Below are positions 15,156 to 22,989 of a stretch of 36,998 bases of DNA, one piece after another. The stretch covers positions 1-36,998 of the forward strand of contig CAIZFH010000175.1 of NCBI GenBank assembly GCA_903932155.1. Reading direction: 5' to 3'. Origin of the DNA: an uncultured Granulicella sp. (GTDB lineage Bacteria > Acidobacteriota > Terriglobia > Terriglobales > Acidobacteriaceae). Each line of letters starts with the position of its first letter. Positions within the stretch are counted from its first letter, which is position 1. The translations under genes were made by a program, and so were the position numbers. Under the pieces are notes generated by a model. That model was not told where the DNA came from. It made no database searches and worked only from the letters and a program-made list of their open reading frames with translations.

Positions 15156-18125
15156 TCATTCTCCGGAACGTCGAACACAGAGCGCGCGGTCGTTGCTGCG
15201 GCTGCCGAGTACCTCGGCGCCCCGCTCCCCACTGCCGAACTCGAAGTGCATCGCCTGCCCATAAGCAGTCACCTGAGAGCTGCTCCAGTGCCCGCCGGAG
15301 AGTTGCAGATTGCCTTTTACATGCCAGGTGACCGATTGGCCACCGCAGCACTGCCCTGGGACGTTGATGCTTGCATCGTAGATGCCCTGCAACTCGTCGA
15401 TAGTGGGCAAGCGCCAGTCGGTGCGATCAGCCAATTGCAGGCTATGGCAATAATCCATCGCCTGTTGCCAGTTCACATCGCTGCCGTTGTCGTTCTTCGT
15501 CCACATCAGTCCCGTTGCCGGGTCGGTCCAGACCCCAGCAGCCTCCCCCGGCGTATTCTGCGTGCGAGGTTGTTCGGTTTTGTCCTGGTACGAAGTCACA
15601 TTCTCATTCTGTAGAATCTGAGAATCAGAACTTCCTGGATTTTTGTTTTGATCTTGTGTTGCGGTGCGGCCGCGCGTTGCTTCCCACTCTCCTTGCAACC
15701 TACCCCAGGACCATGATCCGTTCATGTGTAGTCCATCGGCCGCAAGTGTTCCCCAGTAAGAAATCTGGGCGGCATTCCCTCGGTACTTCTTGAGAAACTG
15801 AATGTGCGTGCCCACGATCGTTCCTGTCAGATCAGCCCGACTCCCGTGTGTCGGACTTTGCGTCTCACGAATAGAGCCGGTCAGTCGTGTCCCAGACTGA
15901 GTGAGATGAATGTCGAAGGTTTCCCTTGTACCAATAGTGTGAGTTGCATCCCATTCAAGATACGTTCCGTGCCAATTGCCTCCAATAACTGACTGCGAGG
16001 TAAACGAAGGACTACCCCTTTGTACAGCGGATTGATTTCTTGAGTCTCCGGAAGTCGTCGCCGCTATAAACCGTTCGATCTCTAGTGGTAGTAGATCGTG
16101 CGTTGCCGCAATTCCTATAAGAACAATTGCCGCTGCGAGTCCAAGGCCGCTGATCGTCACCCATATTTTTGTCCGAGTATCGTTGGCTAGGCGCGCAACG
16201 AGCAGTCGCCTTGCAGATAAAAAGGAGAATGAGGAACCGACTATGGCCCAGACAAAGCCAGAATACGCGCCCTCGGATATGTGCTTTAGGATATATCCCA
16301 CAAATAGAGGCCCAATTATAGCTGCTAAGAATGCAATTATTGGGCTTTCCTTGAACCAACCGGCTTTGTAACATACGACGACGAACGCAATGAGGCCAAC
16401 GAGTTTTGCAATATCTTCTATGGTGTCTGCTGTGAATACGTCTGGAACTAGGGAGAATAAGAGGAGTCCAAAGATGAGCCCGCCTAGCAGACCAAACCAA
16501 AACATTTGCTTTCGGAAGCGTGAGAGAGCAGTCTTCTCCATTTCGACCGCCACCGAAATATCAATCGCCACACTACCTGCATTGCTTGCAATTTCAATCG
16601 TGGCATGATTTCTGGTGCCCAGCGTTAGTTTGGAGGTGTCAAGATAGAAGGTATGCTCTTGAATATGATGGGTTCCATCGATAGAGCCTTGTGGAAGAAT
16701 GACCCATGGCTTGTTTGCCCTAATTGTTCCGGTGAGCGTCCCGCCTCCGGTGTTTGTAATGGTGTATCGGCCGCTCAACCGGGTTCCCTGACGAATATTA
16801 ATGAATTCGAAACTTGTCTGAGAAAGAGAAATCTCGGCGCTCCCCGGAGCCGCGCCTCTTTTTCCCCGCACCCTCGCGGCTTCGGCTTGAATCAGCTTCT
16901 CAATTTCCTTTTGGGGAATCTGAAGATTGTTACCGAACGCGATTAACTGGCTTTCTTCTTCGCTGGTGAGGATTCCGTCGGCAAACGCCATGACTACGTA
17001 AGGCTGCAGATATTCCAGGCGCTTATCAAGGCTATCCATCAAATTCGCGCTGTTATCCAGCGCCACCTGCTGTCCCACCGGGCTTGGAAATGGATCGCAG
17101 CCACTCCTGGACTTCATCTGGCACCACGGGCAAGAGCGCATATGATCGAAGTAAATATGGTTCGTATTAGCCGCGCATTGCCGGTAAGAATTGCTGAGAG
17201 TTTGGAGTACGGATAACCACTCACGCGCCGTGGGACGCTGATCTGGGCTACCATGGCCCCTTGTGAAGCACCGCTCGAATAGCTTTCGTATCTCCGGATG
17301 CAGGATCTCGAAGGGCGGCGCATGATCCGGGGGCGCAATCTCCCTGCTCCGCATGGAATATGGAAAGTGACCGAGCAGGATCTTGGCTTCAGGATTTGGC
17401 GCATTTTCTACCAATCGCCCCTTGGCTTGATACGGGTGTGTTCCCTGCATGAGCAACTGGAAAAGCAGCACCGAAAGTGCGAAGGAATCGGTGCCAACCG
17501 TCCTGTCCACATCTTTGAAATTCTTCCCCATCAGTTCAGGCGCCAGATATTCCCCCTTGCCTGCCGGCGAACGGTAGGTCTTTCCCGCGACAGAATCTGG
17601 CACCTGAAAAGAATCACAATCGATAATCGAGATGAGCGCGTTGGGCGCAATCAAGATGTTGCTCTCGTTCAGGTCGCCGATACAGTAACCCTGATTGTGA
17701 ATAGCGGCAACCGCGCTGGAGATATTCGTTGCAGCGGTAACCAGATGCTTCCAGGTGAACCCGCCTCCGAATCTTTCCGTGCGATATTCCTTATTGATAT
17801 ATAGAAATGCCTTTTGAAATATCTTGAGATCCAGCTTGGGCATGAAAAAGCCCGCTAGTGCGTTCCTGAAGGCGTCTTTATACAGGATAGCGGTCGGCCA
17901 GCAGATCGACCGGTGCTTGTGCACTTGATAAGTCGGATCGGACGGCGGATTGGTAACCATCAAAGATAGTTTTTTAATTGTCTCCGGAAGAATGGGTTTT
18001 GTGTATATCTTTGCGCATTCCAGTGGATCGTTAGGGGAGTTGAAGATCACACCCTCGCCACCGCTGCCAATTTGGATGGCCAGGGAGACGCTTCGCCCGC
18101 TTTCCGTGTATGCAATTGCAGCCAT
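15156..18125 (-). CDS. Receptor-like Ser/Thr kinase of a TerY-P triad, multi-domain
   Basis: 989 residues; the ATG follows the phosphatase stop by four bases. Residues 1-310 are a protein kinase: glycine loop GSGGEG (20-25), lysine K39, catalytic loop GDLNESN (150-156, HRD replaced by IGD), metal site DCD (169-171, replacing DFG) and APEL (195-198). Next come CPWC (332-336, possible zinc), a TerB-like helical domain (about 360-418, with FADGILTSEEE), an Ig-like beta domain (about 430-528) and five hydrophobic helices (about 541-563, 571-589, 594-613, 621-637, 653-675). A lipocalin-like beta domain (about 716-818) and a C-terminal DUF1566/Lcl-type domain (about 862-986, with GLMWTKNDN, DWRLPTIDELQ, WSSS and ALCVRR) complete the chain. 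Kinases of this kind partner VWA and PP2C proteins (E. coli yegIKL is comparable). The long membrane and C-terminal parts suggest a sensor. Domain limits are by eye. Confidence 0.82.
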   Translation of the reverse strand: MAAIAYTESGRSVSLAIQIGSGGEGVIFNSPNDPLECAKIYTKPILPETIKKLSLMVTNPPSDPTYQVHKHRSICWPTAILYKDAFRNALAGFFMPKLDLKIFQKAFLYINKEYRTERFGGGFTWKHLVTAATNISSAVAAIHNQGYCIGDLNESNILIAPNALISIIDCDSFQVPDSVAGKTYRSPAGKGEYLAPELMGKNFKDVDRTVGTDSFALSVLLFQLLMQGTHPYQAKGRLVENAPNPEAKILLGHFPYSMRSREIAPPDHAPPFEILHPEIRKLFERCFTRGHGSPDQRPTAREWLSVLQTLSNSYRQCAANTNHIYFDHMRSCPWCQMKSRSGCDPFPSPVGQQVALDNSANLMDSLDKRLEYLQPYVVMAFADGILTSEEESQLIAFGNNLQIPQKEIEKLIQAEAARVRGKRGAAPGSAEISLSQTSFEFINIRQGTRLSGRYTITNTGGGTLTGTIRANKPWVILPQGSIDGTHHIQEHTFYLDTSKLTLGTRNHATIEIASNAGSVAIDISVAVEMEKTALSRFRKQMFWFGLLGGLIFGLLLFSLVPDVFTADTIEDIAKLVGLIAFVVVCYKAGWFKESPIIAFLAAIIGPLFVGYILKHISEGAYSGFVWAIVGSSFSFLSARRLLVARLANDTRTKIWVTISGLGLAAAIVLIGIAATHDLLPLEIERFIAATTSGDSRNQSAVQRGSPSFTSQSVIGGNWHGTYLEWDATHTIGTRETFDIHLTQSGTRLTGSIRETQSPTHGSRADLTGTIVGTHIQFLKKYRGNAAQISYWGTLAADGLHMNGSWSWGRLQGEWEATRGRTATQDQNKNPGSSDSQILQNENVTSYQDKTEQPRTQNTPGEAAGVWTDPATGLMWTKNDNGSDVNWQQAMDYCHSLQLADRTDWRLPTIDELQGIYDASINVPGQCCGGQSVTWHVKGNLQLSGGHWSSSQVTAYGQAMHFEFGSGERGAEVLGSRSNDRALCVRRSGE

Positions 18126-18129
18126 GACT

Positions 18130-18921
18130 TCAGTCCGTTTCGATCACACCAACCACGAACGTCTTATCGTCGTCCGAGTGCTCGCAGAGCTTGACGGAGG
18201 CCAGCAATTCCGCAATCTCGCTTGCTCCGGCCACCACATCAGTGACTTCGCGCGCGTAGTTAAATACGGGGGTGAAAAATCTCTCAAAGGGAACAAGCGC
18301 GTCTTCCACTTTGCGAAACGCGGCGCGTTGGCAGCCATCGGTAAAGACAGCAATTCCGCGGATGGAAGATTCACCCGAGGAGATGCGAAGGGAATTTCTC
18401 CACTCACTGCTCGTAAGCGGCACCACTTCGTTTGTGTATTCCGACTCTCCCGGACTGGAGATGAGAGACAGGATGCCTTCGATTTCCCCCACTACCGCTC
18501 CATCGCCGATATGAGCGACAGCAAACTGCCGCCCCGTTGCGATGGCAATAATCAGGGTACAGGCTAAGTCGCGCAGGTTGCAGGATTCTTCTTGAGCGAG
18601 CAGTTCAAGCTCTTTTCGAGCATGGGCGGCGGCGTCCCGGACAAGCTCCTCAATCTTCCGCTCTTCATCCGATTCCGAGTCCAGCGCGGTCATGCAGAAA
18701 CGGAACGCCGACGCAACGGCCAGGGACGCTCCCGCATCGCTTCTCTTCGCGCTTCCTAAGCCATCCGCAACGGCGATTACAATTGCATCAGCAGCGGTAG
18801 CTGCGTAGGCGCAGGCATCCTGACAAGGAATCTCACCTTGAAGATGCATCGGCCCGATAACTGATGACCCAAAGACGCGGGATCTTCCCGCACTTTTTGG
18901 GTTTTGTGGCGTCGCGTCCAT
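18130..18921 (-). CDS. PP2C-type protein phosphatase of the TerY-P triad
   Basis: 263 residues from the ATG at 18921, which has GAGGG six bases upstream and lies just after the stop of the VWA gene. A start at 18954 would overlap that gene without benefit. PP2C motifs in order: QD at 34-35, VADGLGSAKRSD (52-62, metal aspartate D53), HIGDGAVVG (137-145), FTDG (193-196) and SDDDKTFVV (249-257, last metal aspartates). The compact length fits PphC/YegK-type phosphatases. It should remove phosphate from targets of the neighbouring kinase. The gene order VWA, phosphatase, kinase with gaps of 14 and 4 bases indicates strict co-expression. Confidence 0.88.
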   Translation of the reverse strand: MDATPQNPKSAGRSRVFGSSVIGPMHLQGEIPCQDACAYAATAADAIVIAVADGLGSAKRSDAGASLAVASAFRFCMTALDSESDEERKIEELVRDAAAHARKELELLAQEESCNLRDLACTLIIAIATGRQFAVAHIGDGAVVGEIEGILSLISSPGESEYTNEVVPLTSSEWRNSLRISSGESSIRGIAVFTDGCQRAAFRKVEDALVPFERFFTPVFNYAREVTDVVAGASEIAELLASVKLCEHSDDDKTFVVGVIETD

Positions 18922-18935
18922 GCAGTACCCTCGTT

Positions 18936-19622
18936 CTATGTGGGGACTTCGCACCAGCCGGCGGCCACCGGGTCGGGGAGCTGGACACTATCGCTGATCT
19001 TGGTTGAGGAGACCTTCGCCTGGCTATTGGATACCCACTTGAACAACTCAGCGAACTTGGTGCCGATGAGTTTTAGGGGCTGACGGTCCCGAGCGATTTG
19101 TGCCAGCGTGCCGAGGTTGGCCGGTTCCACAGCTACGGCAAAAAACAGGAATTTCTTCTCCGCCTCACCGGTATGCACACGCGTCACAACCTGGTTCCAA
19201 GTTGCGTCTCCCGGTTCCATATCGGTAGGTTCGCCATCTGTAATCAGAAACAACCATGGGCGGTAGTAGTCAATGCCCTGTTGTTTGTACTGCTGCTTCC
19301 GCACCTCCAGCATATCCGCGGCCTTTAGAATCGCCTCTCCCAGCGGAGTACCGCCACCAGCCGATAAAGCAGGTGGTTCAAAATCTTCGATCGAGCAGAA
19401 GTCCTGTACGAGATGAACTGTTCCGCCAAATGCAAGCACAGCCAGATCCACTCTCTTGCGAGCAATATCGTCCTTGAGCGTTTCCTCTTTGAAACTTATC
19501 AATGCCTTATTTAGATTCGCGATCTTCTCCCCATCCATCGACCCCGAGGTATCCAGTAAAAGAACGGTTGCGCAGTGCGGCTGTGTTGGATTGCCAATTT
19601 CAACTTGATCTAATAGCCCCAT
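18936..19622 (-). CDS. TerY-like VWA-domain protein of the TerY-P triad
   Basis: 228 residues from the ATG at 19622 (AGGAGAAAGAC directly upstream); the longer frame up to 19724 lacks a ribosome site. A single von Willebrand A domain with a complete MIDAS metal site: DTSGS (24-28), the conserved threonine in GGGTPLG (92) and LITDGEPTD (126-134). This is the TerY/YegL group, cytoplasmic VWA proteins that act as metal-dependent scaffolds with a PP2C phosphatase and a kinase. First gene of the triad operon. It could recruit the substrate or the membrane-bound kinase (inference). Confidence 0.88.
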   Translation of the reverse strand: MGLLDQVEIGNPTQPHCATVLLLDTSGSMDGEKIANLNKALISFKEETLKDDIARKRVDLAVLAFGGTVHLVQDFCSIEDFEPPALSAGGGTPLGEAILKAADMLEVRKQQYKQQGIDYYRPWLFLITDGEPTDMEPGDATWNQVVTRVHTGEAEKKFLFFAVAVEPANLGTLAQIARDRQPLKLIGTKFAELFKWVSNSQAKVSSTKISDSVQLPDPVAAGWCEVPT

Positions 19623-19825
19623 GTCTTTCTCCTTCTCGTCATTTGCTGTGTAGTGCGAATCAATCTGACGCAATGCCCTGCATGATCCAATCGAACATTG
19701 CGCGACTCGGTATAAACGCCTCAACCACGCATCATAGAATCAACCGCTGCTTCTTATACCGTTGTAGGCCAGATGAAGAGCGGAATGAACACAGCGATTT
19801 GAGAATGAGAACAGTAGCAATGAAA

Positions 19826-20014
19826 TCATCGCCGGAATACCTCCGCAATTGCATTGGTGATATCTCGTCCCAGGTAACCTATGGCGTCGCCTACCAATTC
19901 AGGCTTCCCGTGCGTTACGTACCACAACGCCTGTGCCCCGCAAGCAAGCGAATAGCCTGTGATCTTGAAAAGCAAGAGCATCAGTCGAGCCATGAGTTTG
20001 AACGGGCCGAACAT
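19826..20014 (-). CDS. Small membrane-associated protein upstream of the triad
   Basis: 62 residues from the ATG at 20014; a TTG at 20041 would add nine residues, and GGAGGG lies 15 bases before the ATG, so the start is uncertain. It has a hydrophobic helix (MARLMLLLFKITGYSLACGAQALWY in two blocks, residues about 8-32) followed by an amphipathic helix (GDAIGYLGRDITNAIAEVFRR). Composition and same-strand position about 100 bases before the intergenic region of the VWA gene favour a real gene that may be co-transcribed with the triad. No family recognised. Confidence 0.45.
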   Translation of the reverse strand: MFGPFKLMARLMLLLFKITGYSLACGAQALWYVTHGKPELVGDAIGYLGRDITNAIAEVFRR

Positions 20015-20181
20015 AGATTTGGAGTCTGACCCTCCATTCAAGGCATGGCATCATCCACGCCGAAATCGGTAGCATTTCTTTGGCGGTAGAACCAAAAGTC
20101 AATCCCCGAACCGGCAACTTGCCCTAAATAAGGCCGACGTTAGCCATTCCGTATTGACCGCGTCTACCACTGCTGGAAAGC

Positions 20182-20346
20182 TTACGTGGCTTTGCTTACT
20201 TTGTGACCTTTTTTGCAAATAAAGTAATTGCCGGGACGCCACGTCACTTCATGATCGCAGAGGTAAAAGTTACATTCATTACACCAGTAGGCCTTCTCAA
20301 TCGGGATCTGGTGGCCGCCGGGCACGCACTGCACCGTTTTTGCCAT
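20182..20346 (-). CDS. Small zinc-binding protein
   Basis: 54 residues from the ATG at 20346, which has CAGGAG eight bases upstream. Seven cysteine/histidine positions are arranged as CVPGGH, CNECNFYLCDHE and CKKGHK, consistent with one or two zinc sites of zinc-ribbon or treble-clef type. The aromatic residues between them (YWCNECNFYLC, YFICKKGH) look like a small folded domain. It is on the same strand as the triad and about 140 bases upstream of the small membrane gene. Function unknown; possibly a partner or regulator of the triad. Confidence 0.6.
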   Translation of the reverse strand: MAKTVQCVPGGHQIPIEKAYWCNECNFYLCDHEVTWRPGNYFICKKGHKVSKAT

Positions 20347-20671
20347 TTTCGCGCTCCTGAAGGTAGACTTTTGGAATCCAGACAATATATCACGAGGAGG
20401 TAGAGCCGCACTGTACTGACGGGCTTAGCGCAAAAATTCTCGCAGATCGAGTTCGGCAAAATGCAACCATAGTCGCTACAGGAATGGATGTAACTCGTTG
20501 GAAACAAATTACTTATTTGACAAGTAGTGCAACTGACCCCGAGACGGCTTTTCGAAAGCACCCCGCGATTCTTGTCTGGCTTGGATTCGGACTCGACACT
20601 TTACAGTCGCTCACATGGGGCACGCGCGAATCTGATTGGCCTTGAGTGACAATCCACCGACTGCCAGATTC
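20347..20671. other. Intergenic stretch between zinc protein and two-TM gene
   Basis: About 325 bases without a supported gene. A TATATT box on the minus strand (20384-20389 region) could serve the small zinc protein. Nothing else stands out. Confidence 0.35.
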
Positions 20672-21628
20672 CTACGCAGCGTCACGCCAAAAGATGTATA
20701 TTCTCGCCGATTGCCCCGGCCTTTCCTCTTCAACATCGAGGTATTCACAAGAATCGCTTGTCTGACGGATGGGCGGCAGTGCCTTCAGCAGCACGGGCTG
20801 GTGCTGAGCAGAACATTCATAGACACGCAGCCAGCTTGGCGCGGGGCCTAAGAATATCAGGCGAACCTCACATTGGCGGACCCGATCCTGAGTGAAAGAG
20901 AGCGTTGACGTGTAGTAGCCAAACCCAGCCTTTACGCACCGAGGCAAAGCACATTTCAAGAGCACTGCGAAAGAATCGTTCGATTTGAGCGGTTCCAGGA
21001 ATGGCACCGAGAGCTTTCGGGAAATTCCTTCTGAACCCACAAGGAACGGTCGAATCGGCTGGACCATGCCGGGATCATGAGCAAGGTCAAACGCAACGCA
21101 TTTCAGATTATCAAATGCAGTGCTGTCATCCGAGTCAATGCTGAAGTCGATTGAAGTCTCGCTGTCGGATTTGCAGTATCCCGAATACTGCCAGGTGATT
21201 TCCAGATCCTCGCCTTCAATTCGCGCCGTGTGATGGGCCTCTTGAATGACAAGGGTCCGGTTCACACGCCGCTTGAGGTTTGCGATGTTCAGGGAATCGA
21301 TGCTGTGACCTTCGATTTCGGTCGAAGCAGCATCGAGGGCGAGGCGCTTCTTGCGGGCGTATAGGCCAGCGATGATCGAGAGAACTACGAAACACAGACT
21401 CGTAAAGACAAGCCAAGCGCGGGATTGTATGACAGCAAGGACGCTGGTTGCCGTCCCGACAATGGTTGCCAGGGCAACGATGGCCTCAAGAGAAAATTGC
21501 AGGTGTGTGAGAGCAAACCTGCAATGCAAGATGCTGGCTTGCCATTTATCCGGTCATTGAATTGGGGGATTGCCGTGAATACCGCCGCCCCCGCCTCCAC
21601 CGCCAGTCAAGGCTGTAGGATGCATCAT
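20672..21628 (-). pseudogene. Two-TM membrane protein with an in-frame TGA near the start
   Basis: The strongest ribosome site (AGGAGG, 21635-21640) leads to ATG 21626-21628, which begins a 24-residue stretch with eight glycines in a row (ALTGGGGGGGGIHGNPPIQ) and then meets TGA at 21554-21556. The same frame continues open through 285 more codons to 20672. Without the TGA this would be one protein of about 318 residues. The downstream part alone can start only at TTG 21529, which has no ribosome site. It has two helices (about residues 13-34 and 38-55 of the TTG form: LEAIVALATIVGTATSVLAV, LVFTSLCFVVLSIIAGLY) and a soluble beta-rich domain. Either a nonsense-mutated gene, a short leader peptide plus gene, or TGA readthrough. 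Family unknown. Confidence 0.55.
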
Positions 21629-21674
21629 TCTGGGCCTCCTTTCCGGTTCCGAAAGAGCCGCCTTTACTCAACCC

Positions 21675-21704
21675 AGAATACCACTCATACAGTGGATATG
21701 TAAA
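21675..21704 (-). promoter_or_regulatory. Promoter with internal palindromic operator (divergent region)
   Basis: On the minus strand TTTACA (21704-21699) and TATTCT (21680-21675) are spaced by 18 bases. The spacer contains the palindrome CCACT-N5-AGTGG at 21681-21695, placed where a repressor would block polymerase. It lies between the two-TM gene and the divergent XRE regulator, the likely binder. Inference from pattern and position. Confidence 0.45.
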
Positions 21705-21746
21705 TAGTGTAGACGTAAATGGGTCAAATAGAGAACACTCTCGGAC

Positions 21747-22058
21747 ATGGAAGAACGACTTCCCAATCCACTCCTGAAGGCCTTGGGTCAAAGAATCAGA
21801 GAGTTGCGGAAAGACCAAGGCTATTCGCAAGAGGCTTTTGCCGACAAATGCGGTGTTCACCGGACGTTTATGGGAACGATTGAACGCGGCGAGAGCAACC
21901 TGAGCTTCAAAAACATCCTCAAGGTGACAACGACCCTAGGCATATCGTTGTCCACGCTTTTTCAGGAGCTTGAGGACAAGGCCGAAACCAGCCCACCGGA
22001 AACGGTTGAGGTCAGGCCAAAGCTCCGTACCAGGCCGAAAAAGTCGTCTACGGATTGA
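21747..22058 (+). CDS. XRE-family transcriptional regulator
   Basis: 103 residues. Residues about 10-65 form a lambda-repressor-like helix-turn-helix (LGQRIRELRKDQGYSQEAFADKCGVHRTFMGTIERGE in consecutive helices, then NLSFKNILKVTTTLGI). A short acidic then basic tail follows (RPKLRTRPKKSS). It is transcribed divergently from the two-TM gene, with a palindromic operator between them, so it probably represses that gene and itself. The ribosome site is weak. Family firm, target inferred. Confidence 0.82.
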   Translation: MEERLPNPLLKALGQRIRELRKDQGYSQEAFADKCGVHRTFMGTIERGESNLSFKNILKVTTTLGISLSTLFQELEDKAETSPPETVEVRPKLRTRPKKSSTD

Positions 22059-22115
22059 CGGCGAGCACTTCCGACGGAGGTCGCCCTGACTGCCCTAATA
22101 TGTTAAAATATCCCT

Positions 22116-22307
22116 ATGGCTGTTCGTACAATGAGAGTGACCGCGACTGCCCGTTCCTATGTTCTGGGACGGAAGACCTTCGCTGCGATTTCAGCCGTTG
22201 AGGGCTTGAAGCTGAGTCCTTCCGGCTCGCGGCGCATGAAGAAGACGGGGCATCTTACGCCGGATCAACGCCGCGCAGAAGTCATCCGCGCCTATGCGCG
22301 GTCGTAA
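22116..22307 (+). CDS. Putative antitoxin of the Fic module (VbhA-like)
   Basis: 63 residues ending nine bases before the fic gene. The segment ISAVEGLKLSPSGSRRMKKTGHLTPDQRRAEVIRAYAR resembles the small Fic-inhibiting antitoxins of the VbhA group, in which an (S/T)xxxE(G/N) helix blocks ATP binding in the toxin. Here the E-G pair is present, but the position four before the Glu is Ile, so the motif is imperfect. No Shine-Dalgarno is visible; TTAAAATAT upstream could be a -10 box close to the start, so translation may be leaderless. Identification rests on position plus the partial motif. Confidence 0.6.
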   Translation: MAVRTMRVTATARSYVLGRKTFAAISAVEGLKLSPSGSRRMKKTGHLTPDQRRAEVIRAYARS

Positions 22308-22316
22308 GGGACGCTA

Positions 22317-22901
22317 ATGATGTTGGAAGGTTATGAAGCCTTCAACGATCCCTATGTCTACAATGGCACGACTGTCCTCAAGAACCGAATAGGAATTCGC
22401 GATCAGAAGACGCTTGAAGCGTTCGAGGTCGAGATGTCTACGCTTCGCGCCGAAGAGCCATTGCCCATCGGACTTTTCGACGCCGCTCATTACCGCAAGA
22501 TTCACCGTTTTCTATTTCAGGATGTGTACAGGTGGGCAGGCCGCTACCGCACAGTCCGCATTGCAAAAGACCAAAATGTTTTCTGCTACCCAGAACACAT
22601 TTCGGCTCAGATGGACAAACTCTTTGAACGACTGAACCACGGTGATCTGCTAAGGACCGCCGAATTTCCGCTCTTCGCAGATCGTGCCGCAAGTTTCTTA
22701 GGCAATCTGAATGCGATCCATCCCTTCCGAGAAGGAAATGGACGTACCCAATTGGCTTTCTTAGGACTGGTAGCCGTCCATGTTGAGCATCCACTCCGTT
22801 TAGACAGAATCAAGCAGGAGACTTTCTTGCCTGCGATGGTAGCTAGTTTCACCAATAATCTAGCGATGCTCATCGCCGAACTGACGGCGCTCCGAGCTTA
22901 G
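22317..22901 (+). CDS. fic: Fic-family protein (AMP transferase toxin)
   Basis: 194 residues. The active-site motif HPFREGNGR lies at 135-143, matching HPFx(D/E)GNGR with all catalytic residues. Upstream is the beta-hairpin flap (about 80-92) and the FQDVYRWAGRYRTV block typical of class I Fic/VbhT-type proteins. No intramolecular inhibitory helix is visible, in agreement with a separate antitoxin encoded immediately upstream. Fic enzymes attach AMP to target proteins (gyrase/topoisomerase IV in known toxins). On the element it probably serves maintenance or defence; the target is inference. Confidence 0.9.
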   Translation: MMLEGYEAFNDPYVYNGTTVLKNRIGIRDQKTLEAFEVEMSTLRAEEPLPIGLFDAAHYRKIHRFLFQDVYRWAGRYRTVRIAKDQNVFCYPEHISAQMDKLFERLNHGDLLRTAEFPLFADRAASFLGNLNAIHPFREGNGRTQLAFLGLVAVHVEHPLRLDRIKQETFLPAMVASFTNNLAMLIAELTALRA

Positions 22902-22956
22902 GTGGTTTTGCTGGATTGTCTCAAAGTTGTACCGATTTGTTATCCCCAGCTTACCC

Positions 22957-22984
22957 TTTACGCACGCTGTAGGCGCCTTATACT
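22957..22984 (+). promoter_or_regulatory. Promoter of the structured leader RNA
   Basis: TTTACG (22957-22962) and TATACT (22979-22984) are separated by 16 bases. Transcription would start near 22990, right at a GAAA-capped hairpin. Predicted from consensus only. Confidence 0.45.
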
Positions 22985-22989
22985 TAGGA

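Noticed and set aside
15156-18125. Active diversity-generating retroelement
   Set aside because: No reverse transcriptase and no template repeat in the window; only the domain type fits.
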